This document shows positions 23,062-32,479 of a stretch of 64,000 nucleotides of DNA, one piece after another. The notes under the pieces are model-generated. The model ran no database searches, was not told the DNA's origin, and was given only the letters and a program-made list of their open reading frames with translations. Source of the stretch: Hymenobacter cyanobacteriorum (GTDB lineage: Bacteria; Bacteroidota; Bacteroidia; Cytophagales; Hymenobacteraceae); the NCBI RefSeq assembly GCF_022631375.1, contig NZ_JALBGC010000004.1, positions 310,001 to 374,000 of the forward strand. The letters are read 5' to 3'. Within the stretch, counting starts at the first letter, position 1; each line of letters starts with the position of its first letter. Position numbers and translations under genes: made by a program.

Positions 23062-24636
23062 ATGAAGCACGTTTTCTCTTCCCTCACCGCGGCCTTCGCC
23101 CTGGCGGTTTCGGTCCTCACGGCGCAGGCCCAGACCACGCCCCAGTACACGTTCAGCCAGGACATTGCGCCGCTGGTGTACCAGCACTGCACGCCCTGCC
23201 ACCGCACCGGCGAGGTGGCGCCGTTTCCGCTCACCAATTTCGCCGAGGTTTCCAGCCACGCCCAAACCATTAAGTACGTGACCGGCACGCGCTACATGCC
23301 GCCGTGGAAGCCCGACCCGCGCTACCGCCACTACCTCGACGAAAACACGCTGACCGACGCGGAAATCGCCAAAATCGCAGCTTGGGTTGATGCCGGCGCG
23401 CCGCAGGGCAACCCCGCCGCCACGCCGCCGGTGCCCACGTACCCGACCGGCTCGCAGCTGGGCACGCCCGATTTGGTGATTCCGATGGCGCACGCCTTCA
23501 CGCACCAAGGCAACGGGCAGGACATGTACCGCATTTTCGTGCTGCCCGTGAACCTGCCCACCGACCGCGACATCGCGGCCATCGAATTCCGGCCCGGCAA
23601 TAAGCGCATCGTGCATCACTGCATCATTGCCCTCGATACCACCCAGCAGGCCCAGGCCCTCGACGCGGCCGACCCCGGCTACGGCTACACCAAGTTCGGC
23701 GGCTTCGGCTTCGACCCCGTGGAGGGTGTGTACGGCGCCTGGGTGCCGGGCATGAACCATCGGTTCTACCCCGCCGGCATGGGCAAGAAGCTCTACCGCC
23801 GCGCCTCGCTGCTGGTGCAGGTGCACTACGGCCCCAATTTCGTGACGCAGAAGGACTCGTCGGTGGTGAACATTTTCTTCGCCCGGCAGCCCGTCACCCG
23901 TTACGTGCAGACCTTGCCCGTCATCTCGCCCCAAACGCTTACCAACGGCCCTTTCGTGATTCCGGCCAATCAGGTGAAATCTTTTCATGCCCAGCTCACT
24001 GTGCCCTTCGATGTGACGGTGCTGAGCGTGTCGCCCCACGCCCACCTGCTCAGCAAAGGCTGGAAAGTGGCCGCCGTGAAGCCCACCGGCGATACCATTC
24101 GGATGATAAAAATCGGCGACTGGGACTTCCGCTGGCAGGGCACGTTCCGCTTCCCCAATATGCTGAAGGTGCCGGCCGGCTCGCGCCTCATTGCCGATGC
24201 CACCTACGACAACACCGCCCAGAACCCGCGCAACCCCAGCAGCCCGCCCCGCACCACCACCTGGGGCGAAAGCACCCTTGATGAGATGCTGCTCACGTAT
24301 TTCGAGCTATTGCCCTACCGCCCCGGCGACGAAAACATCGTGCTAAGCACCAGCCCCGGCCAGTCCACCGCGCCCGGTACCGTCCAGGTCGCGCTCTATC
24401 CCAACCCGGCTACCGGCGCCACCGCCCTCAACTTCCAGCAGGAACGGCCCGGCCCCATCACCGCTACGCTGCTTGATGGCACTGGGCGGCTGGTGCGCAC
24501 GCTGGTGCGCGACAAGCTGTACCCCGCCGGCCCGCAGCAGCTGCCGGTGCCGCTGGCGGGCCTCGGGGCCGGCCTGTATCTGGTGCGGCTCGATTCGCAG
24601 GAGGGCTCCCGCACCGAAAAGCTGGTGGTGAAGTAG
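23062..24636 (+). CDS. Secreted cytochrome c / copper type II monooxygenase-like protein with T9SS tail
   Basis: 524 residues. An N-terminal signal peptide (MKHVFSSLTAAFALAVSVLT..AQA) is followed by a small cytochrome-c-like motif CTPCH (Cys43, Cys46, His47) in a domain that ends with ADAGAPQGN. The middle resembles the two copper type II, ascorbate-dependent monooxygenase (PHM-like) domains, with HH in RIVHHCIIALD, HYGPN and SPHAHLLSKGW as possible copper ligands. The last ~85 residues (VALYPNPATGATALNF ... GLYLVRL...KLVVK) form a type A T9SS sorting domain, so the protein should cross the outer membrane. The preceding redoxin gene carries the third domain found in fused relatives. The substrate is unknown. 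Confidence 0.75.
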   Translation: MKHVFSSLTAAFALAVSVLTAQAQTTPQYTFSQDIAPLVYQHCTPCHRTGEVAPFPLTNFAEVSSHAQTIKYVTGTRYMPPWKPDPRYRHYLDENTLTDAEIAKIAAWVDAGAPQGNPAATPPVPTYPTGSQLGTPDLVIPMAHAFTHQGNGQDMYRIFVLPVNLPTDRDIAAIEFRPGNKRIVHHCIIALDTTQQAQALDAADPGYGYTKFGGFGFDPVEGVYGAWVPGMNHRFYPAGMGKKLYRRASLLVQVHYGPNFVTQKDSSVVNIFFARQPVTRYVQTLPVISPQTLTNGPFVIPANQVKSFHAQLTVPFDVTVLSVSPHAHLLSKGWKVAAVKPTGDTIRMIKIGDWDFRWQGTFRFPNMLKVPAGSRLIADATYDNTAQNPRNPSSPPRTTTWGESTLDEMLLTYFELLPYRPGDENIVLSTSPGQSTAPGTVQVALYPNPATGATALNFQQERPGPITATLLDGTGRLVRTLVRDKLYPAGPQQLPVPLAGLGAGLYLVRLDSQEGSRTEKLVVK

Positions 24637-24652
24637 GGAGCGGGCACTGTTT

Positions 24653-24757
24653 AAAAAGTCTGTCATCCTGAGCGGAGCGAAGGACCTTATCACGGCTGAG
24701 CATTCCTCAACCAGCGGTGATAAGGTCCTTCGCTCCGCTCAGGATGACAGACTTTTT
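24653..24757. repeat. Dispersed hairpin repeat with terminator-like ends
   Basis: Perfect 41-base inverted arms at 24653-24693 and 24717-24757, the longest of the family in this window. It begins with AAAAAGTCTGTC and ends with GACAGACTTTTT, so this copy could also terminate transcription of the gene ending at 24636. Confidence 0.9.
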
Positions 24758-24820
24758 ATTCCTTCAACCCAACTACACCAACATACCGCTCCCAACCCGC
24801 CGCTGCGCATCTTTGCGTCC

Positions 24821-25930
24821 ATGAAAATTCTATATGGAGTGCCCGGCGAGGGCCTGGGCCACGCCACCCGCAGCAAAGTCGTGGTGGGCCACCTATTGGC
24901 CCAGGGCCACGAGGTGCGCGTGGTGAGCAGCAGCCGCGCCTACACCATGCTGGCGGCTGCTTTCGGCCCGCAGCGCGTGCTCGAAATCCGGGGCTTCCAC
25001 CTGGCCTATGATGGTTTGGCCGTGAGCAAGCTGCGTACGGCGGTGCTCACGTTGCGCACCGCCCCGGAAGATTTGCGCGTGAATTTTGCCCGCTACCGCG
25101 ACCTGCTCGGCGGCTTCGACCCCGACGTGGTGATTTCCGATTTCGAGTCGTTCAGCTACCTGTTTGCCAAGCTGCACCGGTTGCCGGTAGTCAGCATTGA
25201 TAATATGCAGATTATCAGCCGGGCCCGGCTCGATGTGGCGATTCCCGACGAGGAGCGCGGCAACTATCAGGTAGCCAAGGGCATTGTGCGGGCCAAGCTG
25301 CCGCGCAGCCGCCATTATTTCATCAGCACCTTCTTCCCGCTGCCGCTCAAAAAGAAGCGCACCACGCTGGTGCCGCCCATCATCCGGCCCGAGATTCTGG
25401 CCGCCGCGCCCAGCGCCGGCCGGCACGTGCTGGTGTACCAGTCGGCCACCACGCAGCAGAATCTGGTGCCGCTGCTGCAACAGATGCCCGACCAGGAATT
25501 CCGCGTCTACGGCTTCAACAAGCAGGAAAACCACGGCAACGTGCAGCTCTGCGCGTTTTCGGAGGCCGGCTTCATTGCCGATTTGGCCAGTGCCCGCGCC
25601 GTAGTTACCAACGGCGGCTTCTCGCTGATTTCGGAGGCCGTGTACCTGCACAAGCCCATCTGCGCCATTCCCATTCCGGCGCAGTTCGAGCAGTGGCTGA
25701 ACGCCGCCGAAGTGCAGCAAATGGGCTTCGGGCGGCATTTCGAGGCCATCACGGCCGATAATCTGCGCGCCTTCCTCGCTGGTCTGCCCAACTACGAGGC
25801 CGCGCTGGCCGGCTATCAGCAAACGGGCAACGAAGTGCTGTTTGGGCTTCTGGATGAGCAGCTGCGCGAAATTCGGGAGGAAGCACCGTCGGAAAGTGCC
25901 CCGCAATCCGACGCCTGGGGCGGCGAGTAG
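24821..25930 (+). CDS. MJ1255/VC2487-type glycosyltransferase
   Basis: 369 residues. It begins with MKILYGVPGEGLGHATRSKVV, the nucleotide-sugar transferase N-terminus of the MJ1255/VC2487 family (a GT-B, MurG/GT28-like fold). Typical family features follow: DVVISDFESFSYLFAK, a basic FFPLPLKKKRT segment, the domain boundary VLVYQSATTQQNLVPLL, and the donor-binding motif AVVTNGGFSLISEAVYLHKPICAIPI. It likely transfers a sugar to a lipid or surface acceptor at the membrane; donor and acceptor are not known. No membrane segments. It seems to be a single-gene unit: hairpin repeats lie on both sides. Confidence 0.85.
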   Translation: MKILYGVPGEGLGHATRSKVVVGHLLAQGHEVRVVSSSRAYTMLAAAFGPQRVLEIRGFHLAYDGLAVSKLRTAVLTLRTAPEDLRVNFARYRDLLGGFDPDVVISDFESFSYLFAKLHRLPVVSIDNMQIISRARLDVAIPDEERGNYQVAKGIVRAKLPRSRHYFISTFFPLPLKKKRTTLVPPIIRPEILAAAPSAGRHVLVYQSATTQQNLVPLLQQMPDQEFRVYGFNKQENHGNVQLCAFSEAGFIADLASARAVVTNGGFSLISEAVYLHKPICAIPIPAQFEQWLNAAEVQQMGFGRHFEAITADNLRAFLAGLPNYEAALAGYQQTGNEVLFGLLDEQLREIREEAPSESAPQSDAWGGE

Positions 25931-25940
25931 GACCGTTTTT

Positions 25941-26038
25941 AGTTGTCAGTTGCTTGTTGTCAGTTGCTTGTTGTCCGTTGTTAGTCAGATTGCGAAATAG
26001 AGCCGGACTAACAACGGACAACGAGCAACTGACAACTC
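25941..26038. repeat. Inverted repeat of GTTGTCAGTTGCTT units
   Basis: The left part (25941-25985) contains GTTGTCAGTTGCTT in tandem; the right part (26008-26038) is the complement of the second unit plus GTCCGTTGTTAGT. The whole forms a long imperfect stem between the glycosyltransferase gene and the HEAT-cyclophilin gene. Confidence 0.7.
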
Positions 26039-26072
26039 ATTTGTTTTTGAACGATTACTAGAGCCCTTTCCC

Positions 26073-28163
26073 ATGCCCATTCGTACCCGTTTTAGCTGGG
26101 CGCTGCTGCTGTTGCTGGCGGCCTGCGCCCGCACCCCGCAGCCCAGCGCCAGCGGCCCGGCCAACAAGTACCAGGACGCCACCATGCGCCAAATCGGCAC
26201 GGCTCAGGACGAGCGCAACACGGCCGCGCTGCTGCCTTGGCTCAGCAACGGCAACCCCATCTACCGCCGCGAGGCTGCCCTGGCGCTGGCCTCGGTGCAG
26301 GCCCCGGCCGCCGTGCCCGCCCTGCTGCCCCTGCTGCGCGACCGCGAGCCCAGCGTGCGCCGCGCCGCCGCCTACGCCCTCGGCCAAACCGGCGACAGCA
26401 CCGCCGTAGACAGCCTGCGCGTGCGCGTCCTCAAGGAAAACGACGACGTGGTGCGCCGCTACGTGCACGAGGCGCTGGGCCGCACCGTCACGCGCCGCTC
26501 GCTGCCCGAACTCTGGCGTGTCGAAACCCTGAACGACACGGCCCGCGCCGCCGCCCTGGCCTGGGGCCTGAGTCGGGCCGCCCTGCGCGGCTACACCTCA
26601 CCCGAGAGCATCCGCCGCACCGTGTTGCTGCTGAACGAACCCAAGCTGCCTGCTCGCGGCCGGCTGGCGGCGGTATCGACCCTGGCCCGCACCCGCGGCC
26701 TCGATGCCGACTTGAAAAGACTGGCCGAAACCACCTTGCTGCGCGTGGCCCAGAAAGACCGCAGCTACGCCGTGCGCGCCGCCGCTGCCAGCACGCTGGG
26801 CAAAATCGCCGCGCTGGCCGATAAAGCCCCGGTGCCCGTGCCGGTAACTACCGCCGAAGCCGCTCCAACTGCGCCGACTTCCCCCGCTGCCGCTTTGCCG
26901 CCCGCTACCTCTCCATCAGCCACCAGCCCGGCCGCTTTGCTGGCGCGACTGGCGACGAAGGATTCCGACTATCGTGTACGGTTGAGTGCCATTCGGGCGC
27001 TGCCGTTCGGCGCCGAGGCGTACCCGGCCAGCCGGGCGGCGGTTTTTGAGGCCCTGCGCCGCGACCGGACCCCGGTGGCGCTCACGGCGGCCGAGTGGCT
27101 GCTGGCCCACGCCCGGGGCGAGGCCGGCCCGTCGCTAGCCGCCCTGGCCGATGGTAATAAGCAAGCCTCGGTGCGGGTGCGGGCGGCCTTGCTGCGCGCC
27201 GCCGTGCGCCACGCTAGCCCGGCGGCCCGGCCCAGCCTGATTGAAACTATTCAGAAGCGCTACCCGGTGGCGGGCTCGGTGTACGAGAAAGGCTTTTTGC
27301 TGGAAGCCTTGGGCGAAGACCCGGCCGCGTTCGACTTCGTGCGCGGCGAGGCGTTTGCCACGGGGCAGTCGCCGGTGGTGGCAGGCTACGCGCTGGCTTC
27401 GTTGCTGACCATGCGCCGGTTGGCCGATTTTCCGGCGGCCCGCCAGGCCGATTTTGCCGCCGCCATGCGCCAGGGCTTGGCCAGTGGCGACGTGGCCCAG
27501 CTCGGCACCGCCGCCGAGGCCCTGGCCGATGCCAAACTTTATCCCGAAGCCCAGCCCGCCGACCTGGCGGCCCTGCGCGCGGCTCAGGCCAAGCTGCAGC
27601 TGCCCACCGAAATCGAAGCCTGGCAGGGCCTGCAGGTGGCCATCGACAAGCTGACCAAAGCGCCGAAACCCACGCCTTCGCCGCTGGCCACGGCCGCGCA
27701 GCACCCCATCGATTGGGCTGTGGTGCAGGGCGTGCCGCTGGGCCAGCAGGTGCGGCTGCGCACCAGCAAGGGCATTATTTTGCTCGAATTGAAGCCCAAC
27801 GAAGCGCCCGGCGCGGTGGCTAGCTTCGTCACGTTGCTCAATCAAAAGTTCTACGACAACCTGTATTTCCACCGCGTGGTGCCCAATTTCGTGGCCCAGG
27901 GCGGCGACCCGCGCGGCGACGGCAACGGCAGCGCGCCCTACAACCTGCGCTCCGAGTTCGGCGACCTGCGCTACGAGGAAGGCAGCGTGGGCCTGGCCTC
28001 GGCCGGCAAGGACACCGAGAGCTGCCAGTTCTTCATCACCCACACGCCCACACCCCACCTCGATGGCCGCTACCCCATTTTTGCCCAGGTAGTGGGCGGC
28101 ATGGACGTGGTGCACAAGCTCGATATCGGCGACCAGATTCTGGGCGTGGAATTGGTGAAGTAG
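26073..28163 (+). CDS. HEAT-repeat/cyclophilin fusion lipoprotein (peptidylprolyl isomerase)
   Basis: 696 residues. A lipoprotein signal ends in LLLAAC (Cys18). Residues ~40-540 are helical HEAT-like repeats (IYRREAALALASVQAPAAVP; PSVRRAAAYALGQTGDS; VRVRAALLRAAVRHAS), interrupted by an Ala/Pro/Thr-rich linker around 255-290. The last ~150 residues form a cyclophilin domain: VRLRTSKGIILLELKPNEAPG, the catalytic FHRVVPNFVAQGGDPRGDGNG (first Arg as the key residue), and CQFFITHTPTPHLDGRYPIFAQVVGGMDVV. It should catalyse prolyl cis-trans isomerisation in the periplasm or at the outer membrane, with the HEAT part binding a client. This architecture is known in Bacteroidota. It stands between two dispersed repeats and is probably monocistronic. 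Confidence 0.9.
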   Translation: MPIRTRFSWALLLLLAACARTPQPSASGPANKYQDATMRQIGTAQDERNTAALLPWLSNGNPIYRREAALALASVQAPAAVPALLPLLRDREPSVRRAAAYALGQTGDSTAVDSLRVRVLKENDDVVRRYVHEALGRTVTRRSLPELWRVETLNDTARAAALAWGLSRAALRGYTSPESIRRTVLLLNEPKLPARGRLAAVSTLARTRGLDADLKRLAETTLLRVAQKDRSYAVRAAAASTLGKIAALADKAPVPVPVTTAEAAPTAPTSPAAALPPATSPSATSPAALLARLATKDSDYRVRLSAIRALPFGAEAYPASRAAVFEALRRDRTPVALTAAEWLLAHARGEAGPSLAALADGNKQASVRVRAALLRAAVRHASPAARPSLIETIQKRYPVAGSVYEKGFLLEALGEDPAAFDFVRGEAFATGQSPVVAGYALASLLTMRRLADFPAARQADFAAAMRQGLASGDVAQLGTAAEALADAKLYPEAQPADLAALRAAQAKLQLPTEIEAWQGLQVAIDKLTKAPKPTPSPLATAAQHPIDWAVVQGVPLGQQVRLRTSKGIILLELKPNEAPGAVASFVTLLNQKFYDNLYFHRVVPNFVAQGGDPRGDGNGSAPYNLRSEFGDLRYEEGSVGLASAGKDTESCQFFITHTPTPHLDGRYPIFAQVVGGMDVVHKLDIGDQILGVELVK

Positions 28164-28183
28164 GAGCGGGGAGCAAGTTTTAT

Positions 28184-28289
28184 AGAACGTCATGCTGAGC
28201 TTGCCGAAGCATCTCTACCGCGTAACTAATCCAATCGATTGAGTTACTTGCACGGTAGAGATGCTTCGACAAGCTCAGCATGACGTTCT
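28184..28289. repeat. Dispersed hairpin repeat (CATGCTGAGCTTGTCGAAGC type)
   Basis: Arms 28184-28220 and 28253-28289 pair with one mismatch (TTGCCG against CGACAA). Same subtype as 7678. It is located between the cyclophilin gene and mscS. Confidence 0.9.
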
Positions 28290-28316
28290 TTCATGTCCCC
28301 AAGTCCCCTTTCCCCA

Positions 28317-29132
28317 ATGAACCAACTCACTTCCTACGCCCAGCAGCTCCAGAACCTGGCCGTGCTCTACCTGCCCCGCGTGCTGATGGCGGGCCTGGCC
28401 CTGATAATCGGCTGGTGGCTGATTGGACGCGCCAGCCAGCTGCTGGGCCGCGCCACGGCCCGGCTCGATGTGTCGCTGAGCTCGTTTCTGCGCAGTCTGG
28501 TCAACATCGTGCTAAAGGTATTGCTGCTGATTTCGGTGGCCGGCATGGTGGGTTTTGAAACCACGTCGTTCGTGGCCATTCTGGGGGCGGCGGGGCTGGC
28601 GGTGGGGCTGGCTTTGCAGGGCACGCTGGCCAACTTCGCGGGCGGGGTACTTATTCTGGTGTTCAAGCCCTACGTGGTGGGCGATACCATTGAAGCCCAG
28701 GGCAAAAGCGGTGAGGTGAGCGAAATCCAGATTTTTAACACCATCCTCCTTACGCCGCAGGGCGACACCGTGATTCTGCCCAACGGCGCCACCTCGAACA
28801 ACGTCATCGTAAACAAAACCACCCAGAACAAGTCGCTGGTCGACATTGCCGCCGAGCTCGAAGGCCCTACCGACCTCGAAGCCCTGCGCGCCTGGGCCGT
28901 GCCGCTACTGGCCGCCGATGCCGACGTGCTGCCCGCGCCGGCTCCGCAGGTGGTCGTCACGGCGCTGCGGCCAGGCAGCCTGGCGGTATCGTTCCGGGCC
29001 TACACGCTGGCCGGGCGCGGCGGCCCGGCCACGGCGCGCCTCACGGAGGCGCTGCAGCTGGCGTTTGCGCAGCACGGCGTGCACGGGCCGGTGCCGGTGT
29101 CGCACAGCTACGTGCGCCAGCTGCCGGGCTAA
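28317..29132 (+). CDS. Small-conductance mechanosensitive channel (MscS family)
   Basis: 271 residues from the ATG at 28317 (another at 28293, next to the repeat, would add eight residues). Three membrane helices are visible: YLPRVLMAGLALIIGWWLIG, a second around FLRSLVNIVLKVLLLISVAGM, and the pore-lining TM3 FVAILGAAGLAVGLALQGTLANFAGG with the Gly/Ala packing pattern of MscS. The beta domain follows (FKPYVVGDTIEAQGKSGEVSEI; GDTVILPNGATSNNVIVN) and then a C-terminal alpha/beta part. It forms a heptameric inner-membrane channel that opens under membrane tension to release solutes after osmotic downshift. Minimal MscS length; no extra sensor domain. Confidence 0.92.
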   Translation: MNQLTSYAQQLQNLAVLYLPRVLMAGLALIIGWWLIGRASQLLGRATARLDVSLSSFLRSLVNIVLKVLLLISVAGMVGFETTSFVAILGAAGLAVGLALQGTLANFAGGVLILVFKPYVVGDTIEAQGKSGEVSEIQIFNTILLTPQGDTVILPNGATSNNVIVNKTTQNKSLVDIAAELEGPTDLEALRAWAVPLLAADADVLPAPAPQVVVTALRPGSLAVSFRAYTLAGRGGPATARLTEALQLAFAQHGVHGPVPVSHSYVRQLPG

Positions 29133-29263
29133 GGGAGGCCGTCCGACGCCAGACCGGCTTCGGAGCTAACCATTAGCTGGGCGGGCCGTTAGCTGGTGAT
29201 TGCCACTGACTTGGGCGGGCCCGAGGAATTACGTATTGCGCCATCAGCCTTTCCCGCTGCCGT

Positions 29264-32200
29264 ATGACGAATGCCGAACTACAAGCCGAGCTGGCCCGGC
29301 AACAGGCCGAAAACCAAGCGCTACGGGCGCAACTGGACGCGCTCAACGAGTCGGCGCTGACGACGGACACGCCCGCGTTTGCTTCGGCCAGCCTGTGGCG
29401 CTACCTGTTTGCCGAAACGCATACGGGCGTAATTCTGGCCGATGCCGACTACCGGGTGCAGTGGGTGAATGCCGGTTTCACGGCTCTGCTGGGACTGCCG
29501 GCGGCGGCGGTGCTGGGCCAGCAGCCGGCCACGTTTTTGCGGGGGCACGTGCGCGATTCGGCGCTGGGAGCCTATATCGAGGCCGGCCTGCGCCTGCAGC
29601 GGCCGTTCTGGTACGAGCTGCCGCTGCCCGAGCGAACGGCCGTGCGCTGGCTGCGGGTGAGTGTGCGGCCCGTGCCCGCCGAGGCCGGCAGCCCCGTGCG
29701 CTACGTGGGCCTGCTCGAGGACATTACCGGCTGGAAGCAGGAGCAGCTGGACCGCGCCAACGGCGAGCAGCGCTTCCGCACGCTGGCCGAAAACGTGCCT
29801 GGCGTGCTTTACGAGTGGCGCAAGTACGACAATGGCCCCTACCAGTTCGACTACGTGAGCCCCAAGGTGCGCGAGCTGTTCGGCCTGGAGCCGGCCGACC
29901 TGAACCGGATGACCGACTTCATCCACCCCGACGAGCTGGAGGGCTTCCTGCAGAATCTCGACTACGCCACCCTGCACCACCTGCCCTGGAGCTACGAGGG
30001 CCGCGTGCTGGTGCCCGGCCAGCCCGTGCGCTGGCTGCGGGGCAGCTCCATTGTGACGGAAACCGGCGTCGGCTGGGTGAAATACAGCGGCATTCTGCTC
30101 GACATCACGCCGCTGAAACAGGCCGAAACGGCCCTGCGCCAGAGCAAAATGCGCTGGCAGCTGGCCCTCGAAGGCTTCGGCGACGGTACCTGGGAGCAGG
30201 ACCTGCGCACCCGGGTGGTATATTTTTCGCCGGAGTACAAGGCCATGCTGGGGTATTCGGATGACGCTTTTGCGCTGGTAGACGATGACATGCGCAAGCT
30301 GATTCATCCGGCCGACTACGACGCGGTGCAGCGCCTGGCAGCGGCCTACCTGACGGGGGCCGTACCTACCTGCTCCCACGAATTGCGGCTGCGCTGCGCC
30401 GATGGCCGCTACAAGTGGGTGCTGGCCCGGGCCATGATAACGGCCCGCGACGCGGCCGGCCACCCCACCATCCTCACCGGCTCGAACACCGACATTTCGG
30501 CCCTGAAGGAAACGCAGCACGCCCTGGCGGCTACCAACCGCCGCCTGAGCGCTGTTATAGACAACTTCCGCGAGGGCATTGTGCTGGAAGACGAGCACCG
30601 GCGCATCATGCTCACCAACGAGGCGTTTTGCCAGCTGCTGAACAGCCCCACCGCGCCCGCCCGCCTCATTGGGGTGGATGGGGGCAAGCTGGCCGCGCAA
30701 TCGGGCGAGCACATGCGCCAGCCCGCCGCCTACCTGGCCCGCATCGCGGCCCTGCTGGCGCGCAAGGAGCTGGTGCTGGGCGATAAGCTGGAACTGCTGG
30801 ATGGCCGCGTGCTGCAGCGCGACTACATTCCGGTGCACGACGACTACGGCCGCTACCTGGGCCAGCTCTGGAAGTTTCAGGACGTGACGGCCCGCACGCG
30901 GGCCGAAACCGAACTGCGCCGCCGCGAAGAAAAATACCGCGGCATCATCGAAAATATGTCGCTGGGCCTGGTCGAAGCCGACCTCGACGACCACCTGATT
31001 TACGCCAACCAGAGCTTCTGCGACATGACCGGGTTCTGCACCGAGGAGCTGCAGGGGCAGCGCCTGTCGCCGCTGCTGCTCTCCGGCGACGACCTGGCGC
31101 TGGTCGAAAGCAAGCTGCAGTCGCGCCAGGACGGCGTGGCCGATTCCTACGAAATTATGGTGACCACCAAATCCGGTGCGCCCAAGTGGCTGCTGGTGAG
31201 CGGCGCCCCGCTCTACGACAGCTACCACCGCCACGTGGGCTCCATCGGCATCTATCTCGACGTGACGCCTCAGAAGCAGCTCGAAGCCGGCCTGCGCGAA
31301 GCCAAAGCCGTGGCCGAAACCAGCACCCAGGCCAAGCAGCGCTTCCTGGCCAACATGAGCCACGAAATCCGCACGCCCATGAACGCCATTCTGGGCATGA
31401 GCCACTTGCTGGAAAAAACCGCGCTCGATGCCACCCAGGCCAGCTACCTGCACGCCATCACGGCTTCGGCCGATATGCTGCTGGTCATCATCAACGACAT
31501 CCTCGATTCGGCCAAGATTGAGGCCGGCCGCCTCGCCATCGAGCACATCGGCTTCGACCCCGCCCGCCTGTGCCAGCAAGTCGAAAAAACCCTGCGCTAC
31601 CGGGCCGAAGAGAAAGGCCTGCTCTTCGAAACCCGGCTCGACCCGGCCCTGCCCGCCGTGCTGTTCAGCGACCCGCACCGCCTCACGCAGGTGCTGCTCA
31701 ACCTGGCCGGCAACGCCATTAAGTTCACCGAGCAGGGCCACGTGCGCCTCTGCTGCACGCTGCTGGGCCGGCCCGCCCCGCACGAGGCGCTGGTCGAGTT
31801 TGTGGTGGAAGACACCGGCATTGGCATCGAAGCCGAATACCTGGAGCAGATTTTTGAGGAGTTCAGCCAGGAAGACTCGTCCGTGACGCGGCAGTTTGGC
31901 GGCACCGGCCTGGGCCTGAGCATCAGCCAGAAGCTGGTGGCGCTGCTCGGCGGCCAGCTGCGCCTCGAAAGCCGCAAGCACGCCGGCACCCGCAGCCGAT
32001 TTGTGCTGCGCCTGCCGGTGGGCCACCCACAGTCGCTGGTGCAGAAGCAGTACGACGACCTCGAGTACCAGCAGCAGGCCCTGCGCGGCAAGCGCCTGCT
32101 GCTGGTCGAAGACAACGTGTTCAACCGCATGCTGGCCACCATTTTCCTCACCAATGCCGGCATCGAGGTGCAGGAGGCCTCCAACGGCCAGCTGGCTGTG

Positions 32201-32479
32201 GACCTGGCCCGCACTCAGCCCTACGACCTCATCCTGATGGACGTGCAGATGCCCGTGCAAAACGGCTATCAGGCCACCGCCCAGCTGCGGCAAGGCCTCG
32301 GCCTTACCACGCCTATTGTGGCCCTTACGGCCAACGCCATTGTGGGCGAGCGCGACAAGTGCCTGGCCGCCGGCATGAACGACTACCTCACCAAACCCTT
32401 CGAAGAAGTGCCGCTGCTGAAAATGGTGTATAAGTGGGTGGTGGGCTACCAGCCTCAACCGGCCGCGCCCGGCGCTTAG
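29264..32479 (+). CDS. Multi-PAS hybrid sensor histidine kinase
   Basis: 1071 residues, no membrane segment, so a cytoplasmic sensor. After a short coiled coil (LQAELARQQAENQALRAQL) come five PAS-type domains at about residues 45-155, 165-285, 290-420, 425-545 and 550-675. Then a HisKA dimerisation domain with the phospho-acceptor His700 (FLANMSHEIRTPMN), a HATPase domain with N box (VLLNLAGNAIKFTEQG), G1 (VEDTGIGIE) and G2 (FGGTGLGLSIS), and a C-terminal receiver with phospho-acceptor Asp993 (LILMDVQMP). No output or HPt domain is present, so it must pass phosphate on to another protein not seen here. Its TAG overlaps the stop codon of the convergent aldo/keto reductase gene. Ligand unknown. 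Confidence 0.95.
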   Translation: MTNAELQAELARQQAENQALRAQLDALNESALTTDTPAFASASLWRYLFAETHTGVILADADYRVQWVNAGFTALLGLPAAAVLGQQPATFLRGHVRDSALGAYIEAGLRLQRPFWYELPLPERTAVRWLRVSVRPVPAEAGSPVRYVGLLEDITGWKQEQLDRANGEQRFRTLAENVPGVLYEWRKYDNGPYQFDYVSPKVRELFGLEPADLNRMTDFIHPDELEGFLQNLDYATLHHLPWSYEGRVLVPGQPVRWLRGSSIVTETGVGWVKYSGILLDITPLKQAETALRQSKMRWQLALEGFGDGTWEQDLRTRVVYFSPEYKAMLGYSDDAFALVDDDMRKLIHPADYDAVQRLAAAYLTGAVPTCSHELRLRCADGRYKWVLARAMITARDAAGHPTILTGSNTDISALKETQHALAATNRRLSAVIDNFREGIVLEDEHRRIMLTNEAFCQLLNSPTAPARLIGVDGGKLAAQSGEHMRQPAAYLARIAALLARKELVLGDKLELLDGRVLQRDYIPVHDDYGRYLGQLWKFQDVTARTRAETELRRREEKYRGIIENMSLGLVEADLDDHLIYANQSFCDMTGFCTEELQGQRLSPLLLSGDDLALVESKLQSRQDGVADSYEIMVTTKSGAPKWLLVSGAPLYDSYHRHVGSIGIYLDVTPQKQLEAGLREAKAVAETSTQAKQRFLANMSHEIRTPMNAILGMSHLLEKTALDATQASYLHAITASADMLLVIINDILDSAKIEAGRLAIEHIGFDPARLCQQVEKTLRYRAEEKGLLFETRLDPALPAVLFSDPHRLTQVLLNLAGNAIKFTEQGHVRLCCTLLGRPAPHEALVEFVVEDTGIGIEAEYLEQIFEEFSQEDSSVTRQFGGTGLGLSISQKLVALLGGQLRLESRKHAGTRSRFVLRLPVGHPQSLVQKQYDDLEYQQQALRGKRLLLVEDNVFNRMLATIFLTNAGIEVQEASNGQLAVDLARTQPYDLILMDVQMPVQNGYQATAQLRQGLGLTTPIVALTANAIVGERDKCLAAGMNDYLTKPFEEVPLLKMVYKWVVGYQPQPAAPGA

